Source of the DNA: Stappia sp. BW2
Lineage (GTDB): Bacteria > Pseudomonadota > Alphaproteobacteria > Rhizobiales > Stappiaceae
Direction: 5' to 3'
NCBI RefSeq assembly: GCF_008107695.1
Contig: NZ_VIRG01000070.1
Location: 558,001-622,000 of the forward strand
DNA: 64,000 bases
The notes under the pieces are model-generated. The model searched no databases. It was not told the origin of the DNA and was given only the letters and a program-made list of their open reading frames with translations. Both the position numbers and the translations under genes were made by a program. Below are positions 51,484 through 59,675 of the stretch, piece after piece. The stretch's first letter is position 1; each line of letters starts with the position of its first letter.

Positions 51484-52812
51484 TTGACCGCACATCATGC
51501 ATCTGGTGAAGGTGTTCCGGGCAAGGATGCAACAGCTTTCGACCAGGAGGCATCCTGGCGGCGGCTGATATCCGTCTTTGGCAGCATTGGTCTGCTGTCT
51601 TTCGGCGGTCCTGCTGCACAGATCGCGCTGATGCACCGCAAGCTGGTTGACGAGACCGGCTGGCTTTCCGAAAAAAGCTACGTCAACGCGCTCGGGTTCT
51701 GCATGTTGCTGCCCGGGCCGGAAGCCATGCAACTGGCGACCTATTCCGGCTGGAAACTGCGCGGTGTTGCCGGTGGGCTGGTGGCGGGGCTCCTTTTCGT
51801 TGTGCCCGGAGCACTCGCGATCTTCGCTCTTGCTGCTATCTACGGAACTTTCGGCAATGTGCCGCTGGTCAGTCAGCTCTTTCTGGGCATCAAGGCGGCC
51901 GTTCTGATTGTGGTTCTGGAGGCTCTGCTGCGCCTTTCCAAACGCGCGCTCACCATCAGGCGGCAATGGGTGATTGCGGCCCTGGCCTTTGTTGGCATTT
52001 TTTTCCTGTCTCTGCCTTTCCCCCTGATTGTTCTGGTTGCCGGACTTTATGGCGCGGCGTTCAGCGGGGCGCAGCCGGCAAGCGGCGGGGAGACTGCTGT
52101 TGTTATTGCCACACCGTTTGCGAAAACGCTTTGGACGGTGTGTCTCTGGCTGTTTATCTGGATTGCACCGCTGGCAGTGCTGGGTCTGGCAAGTGGCGTG
52201 CCTTTGCTGGTGGATATCGGCTGGTTCTTCTCCAAGCTCGCAGTCGTCACCTTTGGCGGCGCCTATGCGGTGCTCGCCTATATGGCCCAGGATGTGGTCG
52301 CCATTCACGGATGGCTGAGCGCGGGTGAAATGATGGACGGGCTCGGCCTTGCGGAAACGACCCCGGGGCCCCTCATTCTGGTGACCCAGTTCGTCGGCTT
52401 TCTGGCGGCCTTTCACGAGGGTGGCCTGCTGCTCGGTCTTGCTGGCGGGTTGGTTGCGCTCTGGGCGACCTTCGCTCCCTGCTTTCTCTGGATTTTTGTA
52501 GGCGCACCCTACATCGAGTGGATCTCTGCGCAGCCAAGGCTCAAGTCGGCATTGTCGGCCATCGTGGCAGCGGTGGTCGGCGTCGTGCTCAACCTGTCGG
52601 TCTGGTTCGCGCTGCATGTCTTCTTTGAGGTTGTCACCGCCACGAAGTGGGGTGTCGTGACGCTCTGGATCCCGGACCTTGCCAGTCTCGACTGGCGCGT
52701 GCCGGTGCTGGCGGCGCTGTGCGGCCTGTTGCTTTTGCGCTTTCACGTCGGTCTGATCTGGGTGCTGTTGACCGCAGCGCTCGGCGGCGTGTTTCTGTCT
52801 CAGATAGGTTAG
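51484..52812 (+). CDS. chrA: Chromate-type transporter ChrA (two CHR domains)
   Basis: The 442-residue product starts with TTG at 51484. The first CHR domain has FGSIGLLSFGGPAAQIALMHRKLV and GFCMLLPGPEAMQLATYSGWKLRG. The second repeats the pattern (FFSKLAVVTFGGAYAVLAYMAQDVV and MMDGLGLAETTPGPLILVTQFVGF). About 10-12 membrane helices are expected. ChrA proteins export chromate at the inner membrane. An unlinked copy with no chrB regulator nearby makes chromate resistance likely but not proven. Confidence 0.88.
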   Translation: MTAHHASGEGVPGKDATAFDQEASWRRLISVFGSIGLLSFGGPAAQIALMHRKLVDETGWLSEKSYVNALGFCMLLPGPEAMQLATYSGWKLRGVAGGLVAGLLFVVPGALAIFALAAIYGTFGNVPLVSQLFLGIKAAVLIVVLEALLRLSKRALTIRRQWVIAALAFVGIFFLSLPFPLIVLVAGLYGAAFSGAQPASGGETAVVIATPFAKTLWTVCLWLFIWIAPLAVLGLASGVPLLVDIGWFFSKLAVVTFGGAYAVLAYMAQDVVAIHGWLSAGEMMDGLGLAETTPGPLILVTQFVGFLAAFHEGGLLLGLAGGLVALWATFAPCFLWIFVGAPYIEWISAQPRLKSALSAIVAAVVGVVLNLSVWFALHVFFEVVTATKWGVVTLWIPDLASLDWRVPVLAALCGLLLLRFHVGLIWVLLTAALGGVFLSQIG

Positions 52813-53078
52813 GGTGTGGACCCATAAAGGACGACGAAATGGCATGAGACATGGCGAAACCGCGTCAGGAGGTGGGCGCGGAGCGGGCTTGTTGCCCGGT
52901 CATGCATGCTGACGACACGCGAAGAAGCCATTTGATGTCTTTCGGATTTGACCGGATTGGTCCTCCTCAGCGTTGCGAAAGCTTGAAAATGAGCCTCACC
53001 TCCTGCGCTTCCGCGCCTTGACGAAGACCAATCCGCCTCAAACCATTTCATCTTTATTTATGGGGCCACGCCCCTGGA

Positions 53079-53708
53079 CTACTCCCAGGGCGCGAAGGTC
53101 TTCTCCGTCGAGAGCGCGTTAAAGCGCTCCTTCAATTCGGTCATAAAATGAGTCCGGTCCTGATTCCAAGTTATTGGTTCCCCGACGAAAATATCGCAGA
53201 AGAACGGGACCAGCAGGAATGACCCCTTCGGCAAGGCCTTGCCGAGGCCATGGGTGAAGACGGGCACCACCGGAGCCTCCGGAAACCGTTCGGCAAGAAA
53301 GGAAACACCTTTCTTGAGATCCGTCATCTGTTCCGGTTCGCCGCGCGATCCTTCCGGAAACAGGATCAGAACCTTGCCCTGGCGCAGGACCTCGTAGCAG
53401 CCTTTCAGCGGGTCGATATTTTTCTCCTTCCGGCCCCGCTCCACCGGAATGATGCCGAGGACATGTTCCGACAGCCAGGCCTTGAGCGGCGATGAGAAGA
53501 AATAATCGGCTGCGGCCACCGGCTTGATGTCCTTCAGCTTCGACAGCGGCATCAAGGCCATCAGCACCATCGTGTCGAGGTGGCTGTTGTGATTGGCGAC
53601 GATGATGGCCGGGCCGCTCGCCGGCAGCAGCTCCTTGCGGCGCACGTTCAGCCCCAGCAGGAAAAGGACGGCGATCTTGACGAAGATATAGAAGATCTTC
53701 TGGAGCAT
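53079..53708 (-). CDS. Lysophospholipid acyltransferase (PlsC-like)
   Basis: The 209-residue product has an N-terminal membrane segment (about 4-22), the acyltransferase motif NHNSHLD (His40 and Asp45) and the second motif FPEGSRG (117-123). The family transfers an acyl chain to a lysophospholipid at the inner membrane. It lies downstream of a CdsA-like and a CDP-alcohol phosphotransferase gene on the same strand, so it may supply phosphatidate for them. A 276-base spacer holding a palindromic element separates it from the CdsA-like gene. Confidence 0.88.
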   Translation of the reverse strand: MLQKIFYIFVKIAVLFLLGLNVRRKELLPASGPAIIVANHNSHLDTMVLMALMPLSKLKDIKPVAAADYFFSSPLKAWLSEHVLGIIPVERGRKEKNIDPLKGCYEVLRQGKVLILFPEGSRGEPEQMTDLKKGVSFLAERFPEAPVVPVFTHGLGKALPKGSFLLVPFFCDIFVGEPITWNQDRTHFMTELKERFNALSTEKTFAPWE

Positions 53709-53757
53709 CAGTGGAGGTTCCTGAATGCTGACAATCGAGCGCTTGTTCCAGGTTCGT

Positions 53758-53900
53758 CCTCTCTATGGTCACCCCGGACGCAACGAAGCGGAGATCCGGG
53801 GCCGGGGAACCCAGGCGCATGATCAGTGGCTGCACCTTTCAGCCGATTGAACGGCTCCCCGATCCTGGCTCGCGCTGCGCTTGGCCGGGATGACGAGAGG
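53758..53900. repeat. Intergenic palindromic element between cdsA-like and plsC-like genes
   Basis: The outer arms CCTCTCTATGGTCACCCCGG and CCGGGATGACGAGAGG are imperfect inverted copies. Inner parts (GGAGATCCGGGG and GATCCTGGCTCGCGCTGCGC) resemble the GTCACCCCGGA...TCCGGGG repeats common between genes in Rhizobiales. It differs in sequence from the element at 25084. Confidence 0.65.
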
Positions 53901-53984
53901 AGAGGAGCGTGAGCATGGAGAAGAGAGAAAGAGAAGCCTGTCAACTGCGTGCGCAGCTTGAAAGCGGTCATCCTGACATCCTCT

Positions 53985-54911
53985 TCAGTAATAGAAATAA
54001 CGGGTGAAGTGGAAGAACAGCGGTGCGGTGTAGGTCAGGCTGTCGATACGGTCGAGAATGCCGCCGTGGCCGGGGATCAGGCTGCCAGTGTCCTTGACGC
54101 CGAGATCGCGCTTCAGGGCCGATACGGTGACATCACCGACAAAACCGGCCACCGGGATCAGCAGGCCTGCGGCGGCAGCGTGGATCATGTCAAAGGGCGT
54201 GACAAGCGGCGCGGTCAGAAGCGCCAGCACGAAGGTGGTCGCGACGCCGCCCAGAAAGCCTTCCCAGGTCTTGTTGGGACTGACGCCCGGAATGATCTTG
54301 TGTCGGCCGAGCAGTTTGCCCCAGGTGTATTGGGCCACGTCATTGAACTGCGTCAGGAACAGGAGGTACAGCAACAGGCCCGGCCCGCCGGTGCTGTTGG
54401 TCTCGGTCGCCGGCAGGATCAGGAGGAAAGCTGCGTGGCTGATGGAGAAGACGCACAGCATCAGGCCCCAGTTGAGGGTGCCGACGGCCCGCAGGAAGCC
54501 TTCGGTCTGCTGGGTGAGCAGGCTGACAAAGGGCAGGAACAGGAACATGTAGACAGGAATGAACACGGCAAACATGCCGTAGTAGCTGTCATAGACCCAG
54601 AAATACTGGACGGGGATCGACATATACGCCCAGAACAGCACCCGTCTGTCGGCCCGGCGGGTGGGGATCATCGAGAAATATTCCTTCAGCGCGAGGAAAC
54701 TGATCAGCGCAAAGACGATGATCGAGACCGTGTTGCTGACAAGAAACGAGACGGTGAAGATCGCCACCATCACCCACCAGCTGACGGTGCGCTGAACCAG
54801 CTCGCTCATGTTCCTGGCGGAGCGTTTCGAAATCAGGAAAACGATCACGCTGGCGAGGCAAAGAACGCCCCAGATGCCAATCAGCGCCCAATGGATGGTC
54901 AGGAGGTTCAT
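53985..54911 (-). CDS. Phosphatidate cytidylyltransferase (CdsA/YnbB-like)
   Basis: The 308-residue product has about eight membrane helices. The CdsA signature is complete near the C-terminus: SALKRDLGVKDTGSLIPGHGGILDRIDS, preceded by GVSPNKTWEGFLGG. The enzyme makes CDP-diacylglycerol from phosphatidate and CTP at the inner membrane. Its start overlaps the stop of the CDP-alcohol phosphotransferase gene (ATGA, 54908-54911). This pairing matches E. coli ynbA-ynbB, so it is probably a paralogue rather than the housekeeping cdsA. Confidence 0.92.
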   Translation of the reverse strand: MNLLTIHWALIGIWGVLCLASVIVFLISKRSARNMSELVQRTVSWWVMVAIFTVSFLVSNTVSIIVFALISFLALKEYFSMIPTRRADRRVLFWAYMSIPVQYFWVYDSYYGMFAVFIPVYMFLFLPFVSLLTQQTEGFLRAVGTLNWGLMLCVFSISHAAFLLILPATETNSTGGPGLLLYLLFLTQFNDVAQYTWGKLLGRHKIIPGVSPNKTWEGFLGGVATTFVLALLTAPLVTPFDMIHAAAAGLLIPVAGFVGDVTVSALKRDLGVKDTGSLIPGHGGILDRIDSLTYTAPLFFHFTRYFYY

Positions 54912-55519
54912 GCGGGTTGTTTCTCCCTGATCGCGGCTCTTGCACGATTGAAGACAGTCACTGCGGAGAGCACCAGTCCAGCACTGAAGAGGATCTGGTA
55001 TAGCAGAGGTGCGGTCAGCCCGAGGGCGATCAGAAATCCGCAGAGGCCGAAAAGAACCGCCCGGTCACTTTTGCCGAAGGGACCATCATACCGCCGGCTT
55101 GCACCGATCTGGACGCCGATCACGCCGGTCATCTCGCCGATGAGTGCCAGCACCACCACCCCGACGACAATCGGTCCATCGACAAAGGGCAGGAGCGCGA
55201 AGGGCAGGTAGAGCGCTGCGTCGGACAGAACATCGCCCAACTCGTTGAGCACCGCGCCGAGATCGGATTTCTGATCGTGCTCGCGCGCCAGCATTCCGTC
55301 GATGGCATTGAGACCCATGCGGATGAAGAGAACCAGCGGCAGCAGGATCAAGGGCAGGAAAGCACCGGGAAACATCCAGAGCAGCACGCCTTCGCCTACC
55401 GAAAGCCCAAGAGCTGCCAGCGTCACCTGATTGGCGGTCACCCCGTTTGCCGCGAGCGATCTGCACAACGGCCGAAGCAGGTCCTGAAAGCGGGATTTCA
55501 GTTGGTAAATCGTTGGCAT
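54908..55519 (-). CDS. CDP-alcohol phosphatidyltransferase-like protein (YnbA-like)
   Basis: The 203-residue product is a membrane protein with about six helices. The CDP-alcohol motif is visible but altered: N71-x2-D74-G-x2-A-R79-x8-G88-x3-N92-x3-D96, followed by D100. Two of the four metal or catalytic aspartates (positions 71 and 92) are asparagine. The fold points to transfer of a phosphatidyl or similar group from a CDP-lipid to an alcohol; the altered site makes the reaction uncertain. It is coupled to the CdsA-like gene. Confidence 0.82.
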   Translation of the reverse strand: MPTIYQLKSRFQDLLRPLCRSLAANGVTANQVTLAALGLSVGEGVLLWMFPGAFLPLILLPLVLFIRMGLNAIDGMLAREHDQKSDLGAVLNELGDVLSDAALYLPFALLPFVDGPIVVGVVVLALIGEMTGVIGVQIGASRRYDGPFGKSDRAVLFGLCGFLIALGLTAPLLYQILFSAGLVLSAVTVFNRARAAIREKQPA

Positions 55520-55660
55520 TGCGTGTGCTTTCCCGAATGATTCCAGGAAAGATATAAGGACAGGCCCGCAGACGCACGCGCCAATTTAGGGGACTGCTGC
55601 CAGTTGCTGACATGGCATTGCCGACGCGTGTGGTGCTGCTGTCCGGTTCTCCCGGCAGGC

Positions 55661-56461
55661 TCAGGTATCGTTTCCTCGCGCGGAGGAGAGGACCGTGCGG
55701 GCCCGGATGCGAACAGGCTCATCAACCATCGTCCCGTCAACGTTGGCAGCGCCGTCTCCCGAGTCGAGAACACGTCTGGCCCACGCGATTTCGTCCTGGC
55801 TCGGGGCGAAGGCACGTCTGATCTCGGCAACCTGCTTCGGGTGAATGCAGAGCTTGCCTGTCATGCCGAGATCGCGCGCATGGGCAGCGTCCGCCAAAGT
55901 CTGCGCAGGATCGTCGAGCTGAGCCGTGACGCCATCTATCGGGGCGGCAATGCCGGCTAGCCGGGAGGCCAGAACCAGTTCGGAGCGCACTGGCAGCAGC
56001 ACGTCTTTCAAGTGGGCGCAGCCGAGGTCGGCGCAATAATCGATGGAGCCGAAGGCCAGCCGAACGACCCCATCGGTGCTCGCAAGGCGGCGAGCATTGG
56101 CAAGCCCCCTGGCGCTTTCAACGAGCGCGATGATCGGCACCGCGCCACCCAGAGAGGCGTGGAGGGCCACAATCTCATCCGGGTCTTCCGCCTTTGGCAG
56201 AATGACGGCAGTGGGCATCGATTGGCGAAGGGCAAGCACATCTTCCTCATGCCATGCGGTCCCAGCTGTGTTGATGCGGACGAAGACGGGTTTGCCGGTA
56301 AAGCCCGTCGTCAGATTGGCGCGGGCAATATCCTTTTCGGACGCAGGGACGGCGTCTTCCAGGTCCAGGATAATCGCGTCGGCATCTGTCGCGGCAGCTT
56401 TTGCGAACCTGTCAGGCCGGTTTGCCGGAACGAACAGCGGTGCCTTTACTGCCGTCAACAT
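55661..56461 (-). CDS. CoA ester lyase, CitE/HpcH family
   Basis: The 266-residue product (ATG 56461) has PLFVPANRPDRFAKA, IILDLEDAVP with the metal-binding aspartate and glutamate, PIIALVESARGL, RLAFGSIDYCADLG and LCIHPKQVAEI, the ordered motifs of CitE-like lyases. These split CoA esters such as malyl-, citramalyl- or methylmalyl-CoA. Its ATG lies within the end of the MaoC-like gene (7-base overlap), so they are coupled. A (S)-citramalyl-CoA lyase step would fit the neighbouring CoA transferase and hydratase. The extra 58 codons upstream are a shadow of that gene. Confidence 0.88.
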   Translation of the reverse strand: MLTAVKAPLFVPANRPDRFAKAAATDADAIILDLEDAVPASEKDIARANLTTGFTGKPVFVRINTAGTAWHEEDVLALRQSMPTAVILPKAEDPDEIVALHASLGGAVPIIALVESARGLANARRLASTDGVVRLAFGSIDYCADLGCAHLKDVLLPVRSELVLASRLAGIAAPIDGVTAQLDDPAQTLADAAHARDLGMTGKLCIHPKQVAEIRRAFAPSQDEIAWARRVLDSGDGAANVDGTMVDEPVRIRARTVLSSARGNDT

Positions 56462-57309
56462 GTGGCTACCGCTTCCATGGCAACCGGGCCGCCAAGTTGC
56501 GCGGTCCAGAGCTTCATGGTTTCGCCCTCCGCTTGCGCATTCACCGTGAAATCCGCTGTGTCGAATATGGCCGAGAGACTGCGGAACTGGAACGTTTTCG
56601 GCGCTTGCCCTTTGAGATCTGCCGCGAACTGGCACAGCAGCGTTGCCTGCAAGGGGCCGTGAACGATGAGGCCGGGATAGCCTTCGACGTCGCGGACATA
56701 GTCCTTGTCATAGTGGATGCGATGGCCGTTGAAGGTCATGGCCGAGTAGCGGAAGAGGTAGGCAGCCGACGGTGTGATCTGGACAGCGTGCTCGCCAGCC
56801 GGGGCAGCCTCCGGAGTTGTCTTGGTGGCGGCATCGCCCTGCGCCTCGCGATAAACGATGTCCTGGCGCTCGCTCAAGACAGGACGGCCATTTGACGTGA
56901 GTTCGTGGTTGACCGTGACGAAACAGAGCGGGCCGGTGCGCCCCTGCTTCAGGACCACGTCCTTGACGGTCGAGACCCGTCTGATCTCTTCGCCAATGCG
57001 GATGTCATCGTGAAAGGTAAACGCACCGCCAGCCCACATGCGTCGGGGCAGAGGCACGGGGGGCAGGAACCCGCCGCGGGCGGCGTGGCCGTCCGGCCCA
57101 AGACCAGCGGTCGGGACCGTGGGCTGGGCAAGGCAGAAATGGATCAGCAGCGGCGCGACGTCGCCTGGATTTTCGGTGGGGGGCTCGCCGGACGTCCTGT
57201 CGAAGGTTGCATTGAACTGGCGAACCAGTGCCGGGCTCAGCACCTCCGAGGACCTGTCGTTGTGTCCGATCCAGCCGCGCAGATGGTCAATGTCGATGTG
57301 CATGGTCAT
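56455..57309 (-). CDS. MaoC-like CoA hydratase (mesaconyl/itaconyl-CoA hydratase type)
   Basis: The 284-residue product has two hot-dog halves. The N-terminal FAS1-dehydratase-like half has RRMWAGGAFTFHDDIRIGE. The C-terminal MaoC half has the hydratase motif FNGHRIHYDKDYVRDVEGYPGLIVHGPLQA with catalytic Asp and His. Proteins of this size and layout hydrate mesaconyl-C4-CoA or itaconyl-CoA. It overlaps the CaiB gene by four bases and the lyase gene by seven. Confidence 0.82.
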   Translation of the reverse strand: MTMHIDIDHLRGWIGHNDRSSEVLSPALVRQFNATFDRTSGEPPTENPGDVAPLLIHFCLAQPTVPTAGLGPDGHAARGGFLPPVPLPRRMWAGGAFTFHDDIRIGEEIRRVSTVKDVVLKQGRTGPLCFVTVNHELTSNGRPVLSERQDIVYREAQGDAATKTTPEAAPAGEHAVQITPSAAYLFRYSAMTFNGHRIHYDKDYVRDVEGYPGLIVHGPLQATLLCQFAADLKGQAPKTFQFRSLSAIFDTADFTVNAQAEGETMKLWTAQLGGPVAMEAVATC

Positions 57310-58403
57310 GCCTCCAGAGGCTTCAGGGCCGGGATCGGGCCGTAGCTGCGTTGTTCACCTGAAAAGAGGGCAGCGGGGGCCGGGAAGGAGACAGGCCCGT
57401 TCGGGCTGTCCACGGTGATCCGCCTCAGATGCGGATGGGTCGACAGGCCTTCCATGTCGTTGACGGAGGCCAATGCGATGTTGGCGTCTGTCAGCTGCCT
57501 GATGGCCGTTGCTGCGTCTAATTTCGCAAAGGCTTCGGCAACCGCGGCGTCCGTTTCCTTGCGGTTGTTCACCCGTTCCACATTGGTTGCAAACCGGGGG
57601 TGGGTTCCAAGTTCGGGTTTTCCGATAAAGTCGCTGCAAAGGGTTCGCCATTCGCGGTCGCTTTGAATGGCGATCAGGATTGCCGGGCCTTCTTTCGGCC
57701 GGAAGACACCGTAAGGTGCGATCGAGGGATGGGCGAGGCCGACCCGCTGCGGGCTCTTGCCACCTTCATGGTTGAGAAGCGGCACAGTCAACCAGTCGGC
57801 CAGAACATCGAACATGGAAACGGAGATCTGCGTGCCCTTGCCGGTGATGCCACGCTGAATCAGAGCTTCCAGAATGGCGGTATAGGCCGTTGCGCCAGTG
57901 GCGATATCGACGATGGAGATGCCGACACGGGCCGGTTCGTTCGGTCCGCCGGTAATCGAACAAAGGCCGGTTTCCGCCTGAATCAGCAGATCGTAGGCCT
58001 TGCGGCCGGACATCGGCCCGGTTTCGCCGAAGCCACTGATGGAACAGGTGATCAGGCGCGGATAATCCCGCACCAGCCGGTCCGGATCAAAACCGAGCCG
58101 AGCCAGAGCGCCGGGTTTGAGGTTCTGGATCAGAACATCGGCTTCCGCGATCAGGCTCGCCAGCTTTTGCTTGCCCTTGTGGGAGGCAAGGTCCAGCGTG
58201 AGACTGTCCTTGCCCCGGTTCAACCAGACGAAATAACTCGACTGGCCGTTGGCGACATCGTCATACCCTCTTGCGAAATCACCCTCCGGCCGTTCGATCT
58301 TGGTGACTGCGGCCCCGGCATCAGCCAGCCGGGAACTGGCGTAGGGGGCGGCGACCGCCTGTTCAATGGCGACAACCTTCACGCTCTCCAGCGGGAGGGC
58401 CAT
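57306..58403 (-). CDS. Class III CoA transferase, CaiB/BaiF family
   Basis: The 365-residue product has the family N-terminus (VVAIEQAVAAPYASSRLADAGAAVTKIERPEGDFAR), WLNRGKDSLTLDL, and the catalytic aspartate Asp166 in GISIVDIATG. It transfers CoA between acyl-CoA and a free acid. It overlaps the MaoC-like gene by four bases and abuts the acyl-CoA dehydrogenase by one base (58403). In an itaconate-type pathway it would activate the acid from succinyl-CoA. Confidence 0.92.
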   Translation of the reverse strand: MALPLESVKVVAIEQAVAAPYASSRLADAGAAVTKIERPEGDFARGYDDVANGQSSYFVWLNRGKDSLTLDLASHKGKQKLASLIAEADVLIQNLKPGALARLGFDPDRLVRDYPRLITCSISGFGETGPMSGRKAYDLLIQAETGLCSITGGPNEPARVGISIVDIATGATAYTAILEALIQRGITGKGTQISVSMFDVLADWLTVPLLNHEGGKSPQRVGLAHPSIAPYGVFRPKEGPAILIAIQSDREWRTLCSDFIGKPELGTHPRFATNVERVNNRKETDAAVAEAFAKLDAATAIRQLTDANIALASVNDMEGLSTHPHLRRITVDSPNGPVSFPAPAALFSGEQRSYGPIPALKPLEA

Positions 58404-59563
58404 CAGAACGACCTCGGCAGGCCAAGCACATGCTCGGCGACATAAGACAGGATCAGATTGGTGGAGATAGGTGCCACCTGGTAAAGCCGCGTTTCGCGGA
58501 ACTTGCGCTCGACGTCATATTCGCAGGCAAAACCGAAGCCGCCATGAAACTGGATGCAGGCATTGGCCGCTTCCCAGCTTGCCTTCGCGGCCAGATATTT
58601 GGCCATGTTGGCTTCCGCTCCGCAGGGCGCGCCTGCGTCGAACAGGCTGCAGGCCTTGTAACGCATGAGATTGGCCGCCTCGAGCTCGATGAAGGCTTCG
58701 GCAATGGGGAATTGCACCCCCTGATTCTGGCCGATCGGACGGCCGAAGACTTTCCGCTCACGCACATAGTCTGTCACCTTGTCGGTGAACCAGTAACCGT
58801 CGCCGATGCATTCGGCAGCAATCAGCGTGCGCTCTGCGTTGAGGCCGGTGAGGATGTATTTGAACCCCATGCCTTCCTCGCCGATGAGGTTTTCTTCCGG
58901 GATTTCCAGATCGTCGAAAAACAGCTCGTTGGTCTCGTGGTTGACCATGTTCAAGATCGGGCGCACTTCCATTCCAGATTTCATGGCCTGTCTGATATCG
59001 ACGAGGAAGATCGACAGGCCTTCCGATTTTTTCTGTACATCGGCAAGGGGCGTCGTACGCGCCAGAAGGATCATCAAGTCGGAATGCTGCACACGGCTGA
59101 TCCAGACCTTCTGGCCGTTGACGACATAACGGTCGCCCTTCTTCACGGCGGTGGTCTTGATCTTTGTGGTGTCGGTGCCCGTGCTCGGCTCGGTCACGCC
59201 CATGGACTGCAGGCGCAGCTCGCCTCTGGCGATTTTCGGCAGGTATGTCCGCCGTTGTTCCTCCGACCCGTGCCGCACCAGTGTGTTCATGTTGTACATC
59301 TGGCCGTGACAGGCACCGGAATTGCCGCCCGCTCGGTTGATTTCCTCCATGATGACCGAGGCCTCGGTGAGCCCGAGGCCGGAGCCGCCGTAGTCTTCCG
59401 GGATCAGCGCTGCCATCCAGCCTTCGTGCGTCAGAGCGTTGACAAATTCCTCCGGATAACCGCGTGCCTCATCGATCTTGCGGTGATATTCGGCGGGAAA
59501 CTGGGCACACAGCACCCGGATGCCGTCGCGAATTTCCTGGTAGGTGTCGGTTTGGCTGGTCAT
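58403..59563 (-). CDS. Acyl-CoA dehydrogenase
   Basis: The 386-residue product has the usual helical N-domain. The FAD-contacting segment GVTEPSTGTDTTKIKTTAVKKGDRYVVNGQKVWIS and the C-terminal QFHGGFGFACEYDVERKFRETRLYQVAPISTNLI are both present. It oxidises an acyl-CoA to the 2-enoyl-CoA with electron-transfer flavoprotein as acceptor. It is the first gene of the leftward operon and is divergent from the LysR gene. The substrate cannot be read from the sequence. Confidence 0.92.
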   Translation of the reverse strand: MTSQTDTYQEIRDGIRVLCAQFPAEYHRKIDEARGYPEEFVNALTHEGWMAALIPEDYGGSGLGLTEASVIMEEINRAGGNSGACHGQMYNMNTLVRHGSEEQRRTYLPKIARGELRLQSMGVTEPSTGTDTTKIKTTAVKKGDRYVVNGQKVWISRVQHSDLMILLARTTPLADVQKKSEGLSIFLVDIRQAMKSGMEVRPILNMVNHETNELFFDDLEIPEENLIGEEGMGFKYILTGLNAERTLIAAECIGDGYWFTDKVTDYVRERKVFGRPIGQNQGVQFPIAEAFIELEAANLMRYKACSLFDAGAPCGAEANMAKYLAAKASWEAANACIQFHGGFGFACEYDVERKFRETRLYQVAPISTNLILSYVAEHVLGLPRSF

Positions 59564-59645
59564 GTCGGCTTTTCATCTGGGTGTTGGGTGACTTCAGTTA
59601 AGCCGGCGAAATGGTATTGAACAAATATATGTTTTGGATAGTTTC

Positions 59646-59662
59646 CATATAATTTTGATATG
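59646..59662. promoter_or_regulatory. LysR-type dyad in the divergent promoter region
   Basis: CATAT-AATTTTG-ATATG is a 5-bp dyad with a T-N11-A core, the usual LysR-family site. It ends 13 bases before the LysR ATG, in an AT-rich 112-base divergent gap. Binding here could repress its own gene and, with a second upstream half-site near 59627, activate the acyl-CoA operon. Confidence 0.5.
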
Positions 59663-59675
59663 ATAGTTTGCGGGC

